A stretch of 64,000 bases of DNA from NCBI GenBank assembly GCA_963377175.1, contig CAUJNA010002768.1, positions 491,001-555,000 on the forward strand, written 5' to 3'. This DNA comes from Effrenium voratum. Lineage: Eukaryota; Sar; Dinophyceae; Suessiales; Symbiodiniaceae. Within the stretch, counting starts at the first letter, position 1. Every line of letters starts with the position of its first letter. Both the position numbers and the translations under genes were made by a program. Shown here piece by piece: positions 1 to 11,217 of this stretch. The notes under the pieces are model-generated. The model made no database searches. It saw only the letters and a list, made by a program, of their open reading frames with translations, and had not been told where the DNA came from.

Positions 1-377
1 TCGCTAGGCAATGGGCAATCAATCGAGCGCAAACCGAGTCCTCTTGGCCGTTTGAGCAGGCTTGGTTCCAGGCTTAGTGCGGTTATACTACGGCCCATTT
101 TCAGCTTTTATGACCATGCTGGAACCCGAAGTCAACGAGTGTCGGGCGCTACTCAATTTACGAGGGTGCGAGCCTAACCACAGCAAAAGGGCGGACAAAC
201 CATTCAACGGCGTCCTTTAGTTTCTCTTTACCAGAATTGTCATTGTTTATCCTTCCAGGGTCCCATGCTTGATGTGGCTATTGGATAAGCCAAGGACAAG
301 CCCCTAAGGAGCTCATCCGCAGCGCCTTCAACGCGGAGGTAGCACATAATTGTCCTGGACTTGAAAGCCCTTAGCAG

Positions 378-454
378 TCTCCGAGACACGGGTCCTAGCT
401 GACGCCGTCGAAGCGCAGTCACGTCAACTCGCAGCCAAGTACGAAGGGCGACAG
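378..454 (+). CDS. candidate exon, unknown protein
   Basis: An AG acceptor at 376-377 opens a frame reading SETRVLADAVEAQSRQLAAK and then YEGRQ. The composition is charged and helix-like, with the GCC/CAG/AAG codon character of the secure exons of this window. The frame needs one base from an upstream exon. I could not place the donor; the frame stays open into the AT-rich stretch that follows. No family recognised. Confidence 0.35.
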
Positions 455-460
455 CTAATC

Positions 461-800
461 CGGCCTTTCATCTATTTCTTGTTTGTATTGTTTGTAAGCT
501 TCAGAATATCTTTCTAATTCCCTTTCTTTTTCTATGTTTATATCTTTAATGTAATTCTATTTAAAATGTATCTTTGTTGTCTGGTTTTCTTTTACAGTTT
601 TTATTGTTTGGTTTTTTCTTTTCTTTATTGTTGCAACTCATCTTAAAAGCAACCAAATGTAAATGATAAGACACATGATGGACAAGGAAAGATAGTAAAC
701 ACACAGTACGTCGTGACGGCGATAGACGAGCCATGACAAGCCATCCCCTTTCATCCACACGGAAGTGTGTGAATGCTGACCCAAGATTAATAAACCCTAT
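461..800. other. AT-rich stretch without gene
   Basis: T-rich, A/T-rich sequence that contrasts with its GC-rich surroundings. It contains the string TCTAATTCCCTTTCT, which recurs in the AT-rich stretches near 8290 and 27770. No coding frame of host character. Confidence 0.5.
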
Positions 801-1332
801 TTAAATCGGGATTGGGGGGCCCCTCCAAAACTCACGGATCCCGACTCAGCAGGGAGACCCTATCAAAATCAAGCACAGGTTCTGTTTAATCCAGGGTTAC
901 TATTACCCAGTTGAATTTCGCTGAGAGGGGAAGTGGAGATGGGAGGCCTACCAATGGCACATGTTTGCTTTTCATTTTCTCCATCGTTTCGCGATCAAGG
1001 CCTCCCCGTGGACACCCCGGATCTGAATAGAACTGCTTGATTTTGATGGGGGGGTGTCCCCTTCGTGGGACGCTTTTTTTGGGGGCTCCCCTGAGGCTCC
1101 CCTCCCAGGATCTGTTCACTGCTTCATTCGGGGTTCCCAGAATCTAGGCTTTGACCCCAGGCGCAAGGCGGCCAGGCCAAGGCGCGGATGGACTGTTTCG
1201 TATTCCCAAAAAGCCGAATAGGGACTAAAGTGACTAAACGACCAAAAGGCTTCCCCAACTTTGTGCATTGCTTTTACTTTCAAAGCCCCCTTTTGTTGGC
1301 CCACCAGACTTTGTGACTCACATAATCCAAAA

Positions 1333-1605
1333 CAACTGAGCAAAGTTGCAACAATAGCTGTGGAACCTTCTCAGCAAGAGTGGTTGCAATACTAACGTAG
1401 TAGAGCAAAAAACATGCTCAACACGAAGCGGTTGCAAGACTAAAGTAGTATTCAACAAAAATCGCTCAGGAAGAAGTGGTTGCAAGACTAAAGTAGTATT
1501 CCAACAGCATATGCTTAGCGAGAAGTGGGGGCAAGACTAAAGTATTCTTCCCACAAGTCTGCTCACGAAGAAGAGGTTTCAAGACTAAAGTAGTATTGGG
1601 CCCTC
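1333..1605. repeat. ~49-bp tandem repeat, about 5.5 copies
   Basis: The core GGTTGCAAGACTAAAGTAG, or a variant of it, recurs near 1383, 1431, 1480, 1528 and 1577, spaced 48-49 bp. Copies have diverged by substitutions. No coding frame runs through it. Confidence 0.8.
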
Positions 1606-1670
1606 CCCTATTCTGACGAGTCCATTGTTCAGGAGGGGAGCCGTTTATGAATCAAATACCAACATTAGGA

Positions 1671-1696
1671 GTCATTCCCTGCTGAGCACCAGCAAG
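1671..1696. repeat. family C element, solitary end
   Basis: GTCATTCCCTGCTGAGCACC followed by AGCAAG matches one inverted end of the family C element seen complete at 38903-39031. No partner end is visible nearby. Confidence 0.5.
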
Positions 1697-3518
1697 AGGG
1701 GTTTCCCCAAAAATGACACCATTTCCACCACGGACCTGTTTGCTTCATTGGCTGTTCGTTTGGCATGTTGGTCGAGGCTTCTTTGCGAGAACCTTGTTCA
1801 GGGCAAGTAGTGACCTTATCAATGGCATGTTGGTTTGAGGTTGCCCAAAACCTGCCAGACATATTCTCGGGGGGTGTCCTCAAGTAACGAAAAACAATTT
1901 GCATGGTTTCAAGAAGGAGAAAAGGGTAGGTGTGTCAAGAAACGCCCATTTGGGCTGGGGATTCAAACTCCTGCGGCGACAGAAGGATTCGAGAAGCACT
2001 TGTTTGTTCTCGGTTCTTTGTTGTCCATAAGGGTGCGAAGATGGTCACTGCGTGGGAACTTCAGTGAGAACACAAAGCTCACGAAATCTAAGAATTGTCC
2101 ACATGGAGCGCAGATGGCGTTGTCATTTGCAAAAGAGCACCCGATTTCCGTTTTGATATGCCAAACTTGTCGACCGTACCCGTTGAACAGGACCATGGAC
2201 AAAAAACCGATTGAATGAATGAAGCGATTTTCGGGAGTGATCCGTATGCTTTGCCTTGTGACCCGACCACACTTTCAGGGTGTCCCTTTAGTTCACCACA
2301 AACAAGCAATTTTGTTGTGTCTTTTTGTGGGCAAAACCATGGGCTGCTTCTGTGGGCATGCAGAACCGGCGGGATTTTCGGGGCGAACGTTCGCCGCAAA
2401 AGCGTTCCAGGTCCCCTCGAGCAAGGGGGCACCCTCTGGTGTCAGCATCATATTAATGATCAATCTGATGTTGACACTAGGGGGCGTGATTCGTCCGGCC
2501 CTCCATGCTGAACCTGATTAGGGTCCTCAGGGTTACGCGATCCAAAGTGACATTAGCTCGAACGCATTTTGAGGTATGGGTGTTGGAGGTATGAAGGTTC
2601 TATACCGCATATATGAGGGGGGTTGGGGATGCATCAGCATCCGTACCTCCAAAACCACATGCCCTTGATTAGGGTGTTTTTGTTCCAACAACAAGCCTCC
2701 AATCCAAAACCGCAAGCATCAAGCATCAGGCCCAAACCTCCAATCCCAGCTAAACCACAAAGCCCTAACCTCCGCTCCGAAACAACATTGCTTTAGTCCA
2801 AAGCCACTGACTATTTGAGGGTAGACTGGACATGAGACATGCTGGCCAAGATTGGCGGATTTAAAGTCAACTACCAAAAGAGGTGCCATTTGTTCCCCCC
2901 AAATAAACATCTACTGGGACCCGCTCTGGGGTAGGAATTGCGGAGCATCACGGCCTTCTTTCTCGGCGCAGGCGGGGTTGAACATTCACGAAGCACCCAT
3001 CTGCGAGGTCCATGAATAAAGGGATCTTTATAAGTCAATGATGGTACAGTATCTACCATTTACTGGTTCTGAGTAGGAATCAACAAGGGCTTTGGGAACG
3101 AGCCAAGGCATCCTCTGAAACAAACCATAGTACATGGTTCATTCCCTGCCTATCGAACCGGCAAGAAACCAGGGTTGGGATTCAACCTTCATGTCCCAAC
3201 TGTTTGGGCTTCACTCTTGGGAGAACCAGTTTGGTTGTATATAACTGGGTCCATTAAAGTGAAATCCTCAAAATCATTATGTCCATGATGTTTGTAAAGG
3301 GAAACCACCCCAAAAGAAGGCTTCGGTTTGGTTCTACCCCACATCCGCTTCATGAGTGGCAAAGCGAGTGAAAAGGCTTTTAGCCACCCAAAAGTGGTTC
3401 AAACCCAGAGCCGCCAAAATGGCAACGGCTTCCTGTCAGTTCCCTTCAAACCAACTTCAAGGGGAAATCACTCGAGGACCCTGAGCCCCCTCGATTCCGA
3501 TTCCGCCTTCCGCTTCAG
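1697..3518. other. non-coding stretch
   Basis: Open frames occur on both strands but none has convincing splice sites or the codon character of the secure exons. I see no RNA gene or complete repeat here. Confidence 0.4.
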
Positions 3519-3568
3519 TTGCCCGGGGCATCGCCACCTGCCTGGTGTATCCCTACGCCGTCGCCTCG
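3519..3568 (+). CDS. candidate exon, possible mitochondrial-carrier segment
   Basis: After CAG at 3516-3518 the frame reads ARGIATCLVYPYAVAS. The block GIATCLVYP is reminiscent of the start of a mitochondrial-carrier repeat, where a proline follows a small, hydrophobic helix. The acidic residue of the PX[DE]XX[KR] signature is absent here, so this is only a resemblance. Possible donors are GT at 3560 or GA at 3569; both leave phase 0. The exon at 7399 would suit the same family. Confidence 0.3.
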
Positions 3569-3854
3569 GAAGATCCAGAGATGTCTTCCATTTGCTGAAA
3601 CAAATACTGCTTTGTGTTCCCGTTTTGAAGGGAATCCATTTCACCACTGGACAGATGTTCTCATATTTTTTCAGAAGGCGGAAAAGCAGTTGGATGGGGT
3701 TGTGCCCTTCTCCTGCCCGTTTCTGGGTGGTTTCCTCTGAAATGAAGGGACTTCAGGGAAGAAGGTGGGACAGCACAACAAATATGCGGGATGCTTCAAG
3801 GATCCCCGCCATTTTTGCCGACATGAATATTTGTTTCTTGGCGATTAGGGTGTC

Positions 3855-3912
3855 CGAATTTAGCCCACAAGTGTTCGACCTTTAGCAGGGATTTGACCGC
3901 CAGCTTAGACTG
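3855..3912. repeat. family B element, partial
   Basis: TTTAGCCCACAAGTGTTCGA and a CCTTTAGCAGGGATTTG block correspond to the 3' half of family B (see 42706-42800). Confidence 0.55.
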
Positions 3913-4321
3913 GGCAACACAGGGGTACACTAGCCGACGAATTCAAGTGGAGTCGACTCCAAATCAGATGATCCACCCAGGTTTGTGCGTGTTTTCACAG
4001 CTGGAAGCCTACGATAGGCCCAACAAATGCTCTGGGGCGGGGCAGCTTTCATGGGGATACCACCTGTCCTTTTGACATCCACCAAAACAAGGGTGTCCTT
4101 TTTCCCAGGCATGTCCCTTTAAAATCAAGCACCACAATTTCCCCTTGCTGGACCTCCCAAAGTGGCAGTCTTAGTGGAGCCCACTGGTAAACTGCAACCG
4201 TCAAGGGGGAAATCCAGTGACAGGGCCATTTCCACCAGCCCAGAAACATGGTGATTCTGATTCCCTTGCCCGTCCTGCGCTGCATGCGGGAAATGGTGGG
4301 GTTCGGCGTGGTTTTCTGTGA

Positions 4322-4446
4322 TACCGTGGGTGGACGAAGTCCACTTCACACCATCGTTCTGATTCGATTCCCTTGTAAGTACCAAAAAACAATGGTTTTG
4401 ACCATGGTTTCCAAGTGGTGCGAGATGGTTTCGTCCACCCGCAGTA
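4322..4446. repeat. family A element (TA-flanked MITE), copy 1
   Basis: A 125-bp element with inverted ends: TACCGTGGGTGGACGAAGTC on the left, and the reverse complement GGTACTGCGGGTGGACGAAA on the right. Both ends carry TA. Family consensus end: CTGTGGATGGACGAAATCC, usually followed by a TTTCGCACCAC box. TA flanks and a short non-coding body suggest a Tc1/mariner-type MITE (inference). Confidence 0.75.
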
Positions 4447-4487
4447 CCAAGGGAGTGCCCTTTAAAGTGACAAAGTATACGGTGGAT

Positions 4488-4577
4488 AAACGAAATCCTG
4501 CACCTAATCATCGATGGACCCCCAGCGAATAATGATTGACCAACCGATAGTGCGAAATGGATTTTGTCCATCCACAG
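4488..4577. repeat. family A element, copy 2
   Basis: Left end TACGGTGGATAAACGAAATC, right end GTGCGAAATGGATTTTGTCC then ATCCACAG. The right TA is lost. Confidence 0.7.
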
Positions 4578-4606
4578 GGATGGGAATCCCACCTTACTTG
4601 GTGGTT

Positions 4607-4714
4607 CCCCGCCATCCCCGTGGGTGTTTTGGTTTTTAGATGGTTTGGTGGTCGGATTTCCATTTAACCCACAAGTGTCCGACTTTTAGCAGGGGATCAG
4701 TTTGGACAGCCCAC
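4607..4714. repeat. family B element
   Basis: About 108 bp: it starts CCCCGCCATCCCCGTGGG, continues with a TTTAACCCACAAGTGTCCGA block and a CTTTTAGCAGGGGATC block, and ends GACAGCCCA. Same order as the other family B copies. Confidence 0.7.
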
Positions 4715-4816
4715 GTGGGTGGCAGATTTCGAGTAATGTTACTATCCACCCGCGCTGAGGTGAGAGGAAAGGCTTTGATGCAGGCCTTGGGCTTTGAGAG
4801 AACCGGCCAAGTGTCA

Positions 4817-4969
4817 TTCCGCGGATGGTCCGAAATCATGCAAAATCCGCTTCTCGCGCCACGAAATGAAGCCATGGTTGAAACCCAGTGTTGCTCGGTA
4901 TTTGCAGGGGAATCATCAGAAACCAGGGTTGCTTAGGTGGTGCGAAATGGATTTTGTCCATCCACAGTA
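4817..4969. repeat. family A element, copy 3
   Basis: Left end CCGCGGATGGTCCGAAATC, then CGCGCCACGAAATGAAGCCA; right end GGTGGTGCGAAATGGATTTT and GTCCATCCACAGTA. The CACGAAATGAAGCCATGGTT body segment is shared with copy 5. Confidence 0.7.
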
Positions 4970-5622
4970 GGTCCATGTGTTGCCTCACGCAGGGGAGTGA
5001 TAGTAATAACCAAACAAATGCCAAGCCCATTCGAGAGACGACAATATCTTTGTAGTTTTTTCTGATTTTATTGCAACCTTGTCAATTGGCCTGTGGCTGA
5101 AAGTGAGCGTATCCCTCTCCATAGCAGCATTGCAGACATGATGTTTGACAGGCAGGTCGACACTCAGAATGGTATCGCGTGTATCGCTCAGTCCGAGAGC
5201 GCTGCGCTTCCTGGGGGCCACAACTCCCACGTGGCCTCTTTGGCCTGCATGCGTTTCCCCTTTTAATCCACTTTCAGTCCTGACCCCAGAAGGCGAACGG
5301 TTTATATTTCTCCGAACTGGGCAACCGAGTGAATAAAGCTCTCAGAGGGACGAAAGGCAAATGTGTCGAGCTGCTCGGTGTTCCGTCCTGTTTGACGTGC
5401 GTCCTTGGGTCCTGTTGGCCCCTGGGTCGGGTTCCTAGATCATCTGGGCCACGTTTGGAGTTCCCTCTTGGCAAGGTGGGATCCCTGAGTTAAGAGTATA
5501 AAAGATTTGCGGAAGGCCGAAAACCGGCCCCAAAGCCAACGCAGACTCGGGAGGCGGCATCCTTTTCGGGGTGGCTTTAAACCGCTCATTTTTTGGTTCC
5601 CCTACTTGCAACGCGACTGAAG

Positions 5623-5672
5623 GAACATCATCTTGTGCCGTTCCTCCGAATTACTTGAAGCGACCCGGTCAG
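5623..5672 (+). CDS. candidate exon, unknown protein
   Basis: Acceptor AG at 5621-5622 and a GT donor at 5673 (CAG|GTGGCAG) enclose a frame reading TSSCAVPPNYLKRPGQ. It enters in phase 1 and leaves in phase 0. Nothing identifies the protein. Confidence 0.35.
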
Positions 5673-6008
5673 GTGGCAGGGATGTCCATCGATATGATAT
5701 GATCATGACTTATTTTGGTTTTAGGGTACCCCAGAAATTATCGAACGGCCCTTCAAGTTCTATCGTGGCAACTTCTCCATTTCCAGCCACAAAACCTCAA
5801 AACATGAAGGCTTTAAACCACAAAAATACCATGTTTTTTTAGAATTAAACAAACACAGGATTTTATAAACTGTTGTCTGCTTTATGTTTCAAAAGCATGC
5901 ATTCCCAAGCTGGGTGGATTTGAAACATGGGCGTATGTATAATACATGTAAACCCTTGCTTGTTTTGTATTCAAGCAAAATAACAATGCATGTCCAAGCT
6001 GTTTTCAG

Positions 6009-6060
6009 TCGGCATGGCCAGGCCAAGTTGGCGTCGAGCCCCACCGAAGCTCTGCGCAAG
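6009..6060 (+). CDS. candidate exon, unknown protein
   Basis: Acceptor TTTTCAG at 6002-6008 and a GC donor at 6061 (AAG|GCGTTT). The frame reads RHGQAKLASSPTEALRK, entering phase 2 and leaving phase 0. Codon choice (CTG, GCC, CAG, AAG) matches the PPIL3 exons. The exit phase fits the next candidate at 6691. Confidence 0.45.
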
Positions 6061-6108
6061 GCGTTTTCGGATCGTGGGCATGCGAAGCAAAGCGGGATTT
6101 CGCCAACT

Positions 6109-6195
6109 GGGTGTGTCTCTTTTTTGAGGGTACCCCTTGTTTGGTGGTTTGGGTTGGGAAACCAACAGGAAATTCACCGTTTTGGGGGCCCCCAA
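6109..6195. repeat. family D foldback element
   Basis: Begins GGGTGTGTCTCTTTTTTGAG with GGTACCCC and ends in a TTTTGGGGGCCCCCAAG block. Same layout as the other family D copies: GGGTGTGTC end, GGTTTGGG/GAAACCAAC centre, CCATTTTGGGGG box. Confidence 0.55.
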
Positions 6196-6690
6196 GAAAA
6201 AGCCCCCCAAATGTTGGCCCAGCATGACATCAACCCCTTGGATTCATAGGTTCCCATTCGGCACCCGCGGCCTTGTTTCGACCGGATCAAACAGAATCCC
6301 TGCTTGATTAATAGGCGTGGAGATTTCGTTCCGGGGTCAACAGAAGTCGGTTTTTTGGTTGAGACGGAGAAGGACACGTCTCATCTTCGTGAGCACCTCT
6401 TCCGGGCCCGACTCGGAATTTCTAGGGCCAACCACACCCTCCGTTTAAGGGTATTTTCTGGACAGGTTTCTCAAGGCAAATATCTGACTGTAGTCAGGGG
6501 ATAGCATGATATTAAGCAATGGTATTTGGAGGAAAGGATAAATTCCCCTTACCTGCTAGTTCTGTGTGAGTGTCCGCCTGAAGGATTGTCTTTCCATAGG
6601 AACACACACGGGGTGTCTCAACTAAGCGTCCCCTACACGCTGGTTGAATCCTTTCTGGTCTCCTGCAGAGAAGCTTGCTTTCGCACCCAG

Positions 6691-6852
6691 CCCGGCGGCC
6701 GGACTGCCAGACGGTTGATGGCCTACAGTGCACGTTCAGGAAGAAGATCAGGGAGGCCGACATCCATAGGCACCTGTGACCTCCGCACCAGGCGGCAGTG
6801 CCAGGTGGATGTCCGCCAGTCCAGGCAGCTGGCTCGAAGCATCAGCTGGGAG
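6691..6852 (+). CDS. candidate exon, unknown protein
   Basis: Follows the acceptor CGCACCCAG (6682-6690). In phase 0 a frame runs unbroken to a GA donor at 6853 (GAG|GATGTG), with segments MAYSARSGRRSGRP and QVDVRQSRQLARSISWE. An alternative shorter reading in phase 1 gives CQTVDGLQCTFRKKIREADI and ends at a GC donor at 6770. Both look coding, so the frame is not settled. Phase 0 at both ends fits the neighbours at 6009 and 7399. Confidence 0.4.
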
Positions 6853-7180
6853 GATGTGGCAATCTCACACTGTCGTGGCACTTGTCGCGGAACGTGTTCC
6901 GCTCAGCGTGACTGGCCTGCGAGTACTTGGACGCTGCGCACTTTGAACAGCACCAAGGCGCAGACGAGACAATTTGCAGCTGTTCAAACTATATATGTCC
7001 CATGGGTAGGGTCCCCTCTTTGGACCCCATTGGCCCCAAACAACAACGGCCTTAGTCTCTATTGGCCCCTGTTTGGGATTGAGGAATCAGCACTTGTGTA
7101 TGGAAATGGGGGGGGGGCAACAAAAAGAGGGCCGGATTCATTTTGGCTTCGCGCCCTTAAGAAACATACCCATATGTGCC

Positions 7181-7270
7181 TTTAAAGGGTAACCTCTTTT
7201 TTGTAGTTAGAAAGGAAAACAAAACAAACACCACCCATTTTGGGGGTCCAAATCCTACAAAGACACCCAC
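7181..7270. repeat. family D-like element
   Basis: A TTTAAAGGGTAACCTCTTTT block, CACCCATTTTGGGGGTCC and AAAGACACCC form the reverse-orientation family D layout. Confidence 0.45.
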
Positions 7271-7398
7271 ACACACACACACCCGTAGCTTCACTGTTCT
7301 TGGCAAGTTGTTTTTTGTTTCTCGGTGTTTGGTTCAAAAACAAATCCGGGGCTGACAAAACAACAGCCATGAGGCCATACCGTTTGGGTTGTGACGAG

Positions 7399-7533
7399 AT
7401 CGCTCGAGGCGTCATGCGCTCGCTCCAAACCGACCCTCCGGAGCCTTCGCCCTCGCAGATCCTCGAGAAGGAGGGCTTCCCGGCGCTCTACCGGGGCCTC
7501 AGCATGGCCGGCGGCCTCAGCGGCCGTGCCGAG
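7399..7533 (+). CDS. candidate exon, mitochondrial-carrier-like segment
   Basis: The frame contains GVMRSLQTDPPEPSPSQILE followed by KEGFPALYRGL and SMAGGLSG. An EG...LYRG block about 20-30 residues after a basic R..Q segment is a hallmark of SLC25 mitochondrial carriers, inner-membrane metabolite exchangers, so this is a plausible matrix-loop segment. Acceptor AG is at 7397-7398 (an alternative AG lies at 7407-7408); the donor is GT at 7534 (GAG|GTGTTT). Phase 0 to 0. All three frames are open, so the assignment is tentative. Confidence 0.4.
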
Positions 7534-8389
7534 GTGTTTTGTTTGTCAAGGGACTTCCACTTGCCCTCACTCCCCGAGTTCCTGGACTTTGCACTTGTTG
7601 GGAATAGATCGCTGTAGTGGTAAAGAAAAAGTTTGAACTTTCTCTGGCCACTCCACTCAGGAAGTGAGTACCTCTTGTTTGTTGGTTTTAAAGGAAAGCC
7701 CAAGAGGTTGGTTCAGGGACGACAAAGCAATCCAAAACACAGGGACGCGAACTTTCGGGAGCTCCATGAAAGGCACTTGGGGTGAGTGACCGGGCTCGAA
7801 ATGGGCATCTTTGCGCAAGCGAGGAGACATGATGATTCCTCGTTCAACTGTTTCTGCTCTGGAGCAACTGCCCCAGACAGGGCCCATTCCTCCAGCTTCC
7901 CGGAAGCGTTTCGTTTACTCTTGCGTCCCAGGTTTCTATATGATGCTTGGGAAGATGTTTGTTCAACTCCTCCAACTCCCATCCTTTGTTCCTTTTTCTC
8001 GAAGGTGCTTGTTTGTTGCACCAAAGGGCGTGTGTGCGTGTGTTTGCGGCTTTGCTTCCTCTTTCAAGCGCATGTCCTATCCTCTAATGTATAGGAAAGG
8101 TTGTCCACATCCACTGAGGAGGACTCAGGAAGTGACGGAAGGAAGGATCATGTGGCTGATATTCTATGGTCTCTTGGAGGAACTGGGGGGCAGCCCGAAA
8201 ATCGTCCAGTAGCAAAGATTATGAGGTGGTGAATGGACGGAAGAATGGGAATGAGAGAGATGTCAAAAGGTCAGATATTGATTGGCTGTCTAATTCCCTT
8301 TCTACATCCCTCTCTCTTGGGATTTCCGGAAGGTTAGACAGGTGGTTAATGGTTAGTGCCGGTGGACACTATGAATAACTCGGCTCACG

Positions 8390-9540
8390 GTTGGCTTCTA
8401 AGAATTAACTCTTCTTCCCATGGAATCTTCTCCAATATAAGCATCTGAACGCAATTATTATCTATTAGAACTCCCATCATGTTTATATCTTACATCATGT
8501 TAAATTTAAAGGATGTTTGACTCGATTTATAGGACGATTTTTAAGTTGGTTATAATATGTTATTGTTTTTTTCCGAAATTTGTATTGGGTAGTTGGGGTG
8601 ATGTAAAACAGTTTGAAATTATATGTTTTAGCTATGTTTAATTTTCTTAACTTTTGATCAGACTCATTGTGTTTTCTGAATGATATTTCTGTCTATTTAG
8701 TGTTGCAGGATAGTATAATTGTAGGTCTCTCCATGATTCAATAGGTATTGTTGAGCTGAAATTCACTTCTCAGTGAATTATGTTTTCATGATATTCCATT
8801 TTAGTTTATTGTGCATGCATATATTCTTGATGTTTTGGCCTAGAGATTTATCAAACTAATTACCGAAAAACATATGACGTCTTATTAGCAACATGTTCTT
8901 CTTGTTGGACACTGTCTAGTTTCTGAAGCTCTATTTTCTTTTGGACATGTTTGCATTGATTGTCTTCTCCAACTTTAGGGATGTGGCCAGGAGAAGCTTT
9001 CTATCTTCCAGATCCCTGGGAATTAGCGTGTGCTAGTACACGGTGTACAGTACACTATTTGTCTAATGCTGCTATACGTCTAGGAAATGCTTTTATTAAG
9101 AACGTCATTTCATCAGAATCTATCATTTTCCTCACTTCTATGGTCGATCCGATTTTTTTGTCTTCTCTTGTTAGTAGTTTGCAGGTAAAATAATACCGCA
9201 TTCTCACATTATCAACCAATGGTTCACTTTATTCTTGGTTAGTTTTCTATTATGTTCTTACATGTCTTCCATCTATTGTTCTTCTTCTTCTCTTGTCGGC
9301 GGTCTACTTCTCCAAGCGTTGGTTATCTGTTTCACAAACCGCCAAGCGTTGGTCTTACAAGTCTTTATCCCTTTATCATTATCTGTTTTTACTTTATTAC
9401 GCTTCGATGTGTAAGAGATTCCTGTTCACTATACTTATGACCTGATGTATTCTGTCTATATCCCTCATCCCTATCACCTACATTTCTATCTCCCACTCTT
9501 TTCACCGTCACTTGACCAATTGGTAACTCTGGAAGGTAGG
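8390..9540. other. AT-rich island of alien composition
   Basis: About 1.15 kb clearly richer in A and T than its flanks, with none of the repeat families A-D found elsewhere. It contains an exon with conventional GT-AG borders (next entry). Just upstream, near 8290, is the string TCTAATTCCCTTTCT shared with two other AT-rich stretches. An insertion of foreign or mobile DNA is one explanation; assembly chimerism is another. Confidence 0.5.
8979..9184 (+). CDS. exon with AT-rich codons, unknown protein
   Basis: A pyrimidine-rich acceptor (CTTCTCCAACTTTAG) and a consensus donor (CAG|GTAAAATAAT) enclose 68 codons beginning MWPGEAFYLPDPWELACAST and ending SMVDPIFLSSLVSSLQ. Codons are mostly T- or A-ending (GCT, TCT, ATT), unlike the GCC/CTG/AAG preference of the PPIL3 exons. 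I do not recognise the protein. It may belong to an inserted element or foreign gene fragment. Confidence 0.45.
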
Positions 9541-9787
9541 ACGTGTAATGTGGGAGATGAAAGGTTGGGATGCTTATCTCACGCACTGTCCTGCGGCTCG
9601 CTCCCTCGTCCCCATGTGGTTTGGGGATTTCAACCCCTGGCTGTTGTAGAGGGTAAATGGGAAGCTAACCCCTAACCACCAACCACCAATCCAAACCACC
9701 AGTTAGAGGGACTGATTTACACACTATCCATGATATCCCTCGCCCCTCGCTACAAAGGAACCAGGCGCCCCTCCTTGTGACTTCCAG

Positions 9788-9819
9788 ACGGGCGCATTTG
9801 TCGCAGGAGATCATGCGAG
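9788..9819 (+). CDS. candidate micro-exon, unknown protein
   Basis: Acceptor CTTCCAG (9781-9787) and GC donor at 9820 (CGAG|GCATGA) enclose RAHLSQEIMR. It leaves in phase 1, exactly what the exon at 10023 needs. The frame also stays open further (GMTQSAVMFAAGG), so the donor is uncertain. Confidence 0.35.
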
Positions 9820-10022
9820 GCATGACGCAGTCAGCAGTGATGTTTGCAGCCGGGGGCCCAGCTGTTTTTTTCTCTTTCACGACGGTCTGAGAGCGGACCC
9901 AGGATGTAGGTTCCGTGTCGCAAGTGAAGCAAGGCAAGCAAATCATGAAACACGCGTCAACTTGCAAAACAAGAAAGCAAGGAATCCAAAACACAACCAT
10001 ACCTTTTGTTGTTGTGTGTCAG

Positions 10023-10081
10023 GCCCCAAGCATGTCCTGATGCGCAAAAGTGCACTTGCATTCGCTGCCGCCAAGAAAACC
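10023..10081 (+). CDS. candidate exon, unknown protein
   Basis: Acceptor TGTGTGTCAG and a GT donor at 10082. The frame reads PKHVLMRKSALAFAAAKKT, phase 1 to 0. It joins in phase to 9788-9819 before it and to 11073-11173 after it. Confidence 0.45.
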
Positions 10082-11072
10082 GTTGACGCTCCACGGCAGA
10101 CGCCTTGCTTTGAGTTTTTGCTAGTAAAGACAGGGTTCCCTATATTCCCCGGTCCCGGGTGTTGGGCATTGCGTGGTGATGTTAAAGGGGAAATATACAT
10201 GGAGCCCAGTAAACAAGGACCAGCTAAGCATTTGTGGCGGCAACAACCAATTTTTCGAGAATCCATGACGTGGGCATGGGAGTACGATATACGGGTGTGT
10301 GTTTTTTGTGTTGGGGTAAAAAGACATGAGGCTTCAGGGTCCAAATCCTATTTTGAGACAAGCAATTCGACTGGATCTGACCTTTTCTTATTTGTCTTGT
10401 TGGTCTTTTACTAAATGTTCCAAATGGTGATCACCAAATTCATGTCCAGGTCCGAACTGGGCAACTGAGCAGCACGAGGGTGTTTAAACATGGGGGTTTA
10501 GGCACTCTGCAACAACCATCCTTTGATCAGACCCCCTTCGATCACAAGGTTCTGCCTTGGGTTGCGCTGGGGCTTTGCTTAGCGTTGGCAACTAGAAGCT
10601 CATAGGAGAAACATCTGTGCTCAAGCGTTCCGTTTGTCTTGAAACCTGAGCGGGGACATGATGAGGGGTCCTACATGTCCCCGTTGCCCTTTGGCTTCCT
10701 TGAAAAGACTCCCCGAGTTGGGGACTTGATGCGGAGAAGACGCTCTTGGTGTCAAGCAAAAACGGAAGTGAGTTGCAAAGACGGCCAAAAAGTAGTACCC
10801 TCCTTGAACGTGGGTTCAATTGGACTCTGAGAATGGTGGGTTTCACAAAGTTCACATGCTTATGTCTTTGAAATGGCCGCAACAGATACACAACTGAAAG
10901 GGCCACTCCAGATCTTGGACGCTATTTGGGTGTGTCTTGTTTTTCAGGGTTGTGGTTGTTCAGGTAAACCGAAAGGAAACCGAATTGTTTGGGGGTCCAA
11001 CTCCTACAAAAAGACACCCATTTGGTTACATCTTCATCCAAGCGTTACGGGAAACGAATACTTCTTCCACAG

Positions 11073-11173
11073 CGGCCCTTTGGTTTCCAACGAGAAATGG
11101 AAGCCCAAAGCGAGGTCATGGAGCGCCTGCGCGCCTCCGTGCGCGCGAAGCTGCTGCCATTGTTCGGGGCCCA
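11073..11173 (+). CDS. candidate exon, helical unknown protein
   Basis: Acceptor TTCTTCCACAG at 11062-11072. The frame begins RPFGFQREMEAQSEVMERLR and continues ASVRAKLLPLFGA. Charged heptad-like spacing suggests an amphipathic helix. A GA donor at 11174 leaves phase 2, which the exon at 11932 accepts. Strongly GC-rich codons. No family recognised. Confidence 0.5.
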
Positions 11174-11217
11174 GATCGCGGGGCGAGCAGCTCAGAGTTC
11201 TGTGGTGCCATAGTTGG

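Noticed and set aside
3328..3885. 185-residue forward open frame
   Set aside because: Covers non-coding-looking sequence and the candidate exon at 3519 in a different frame.
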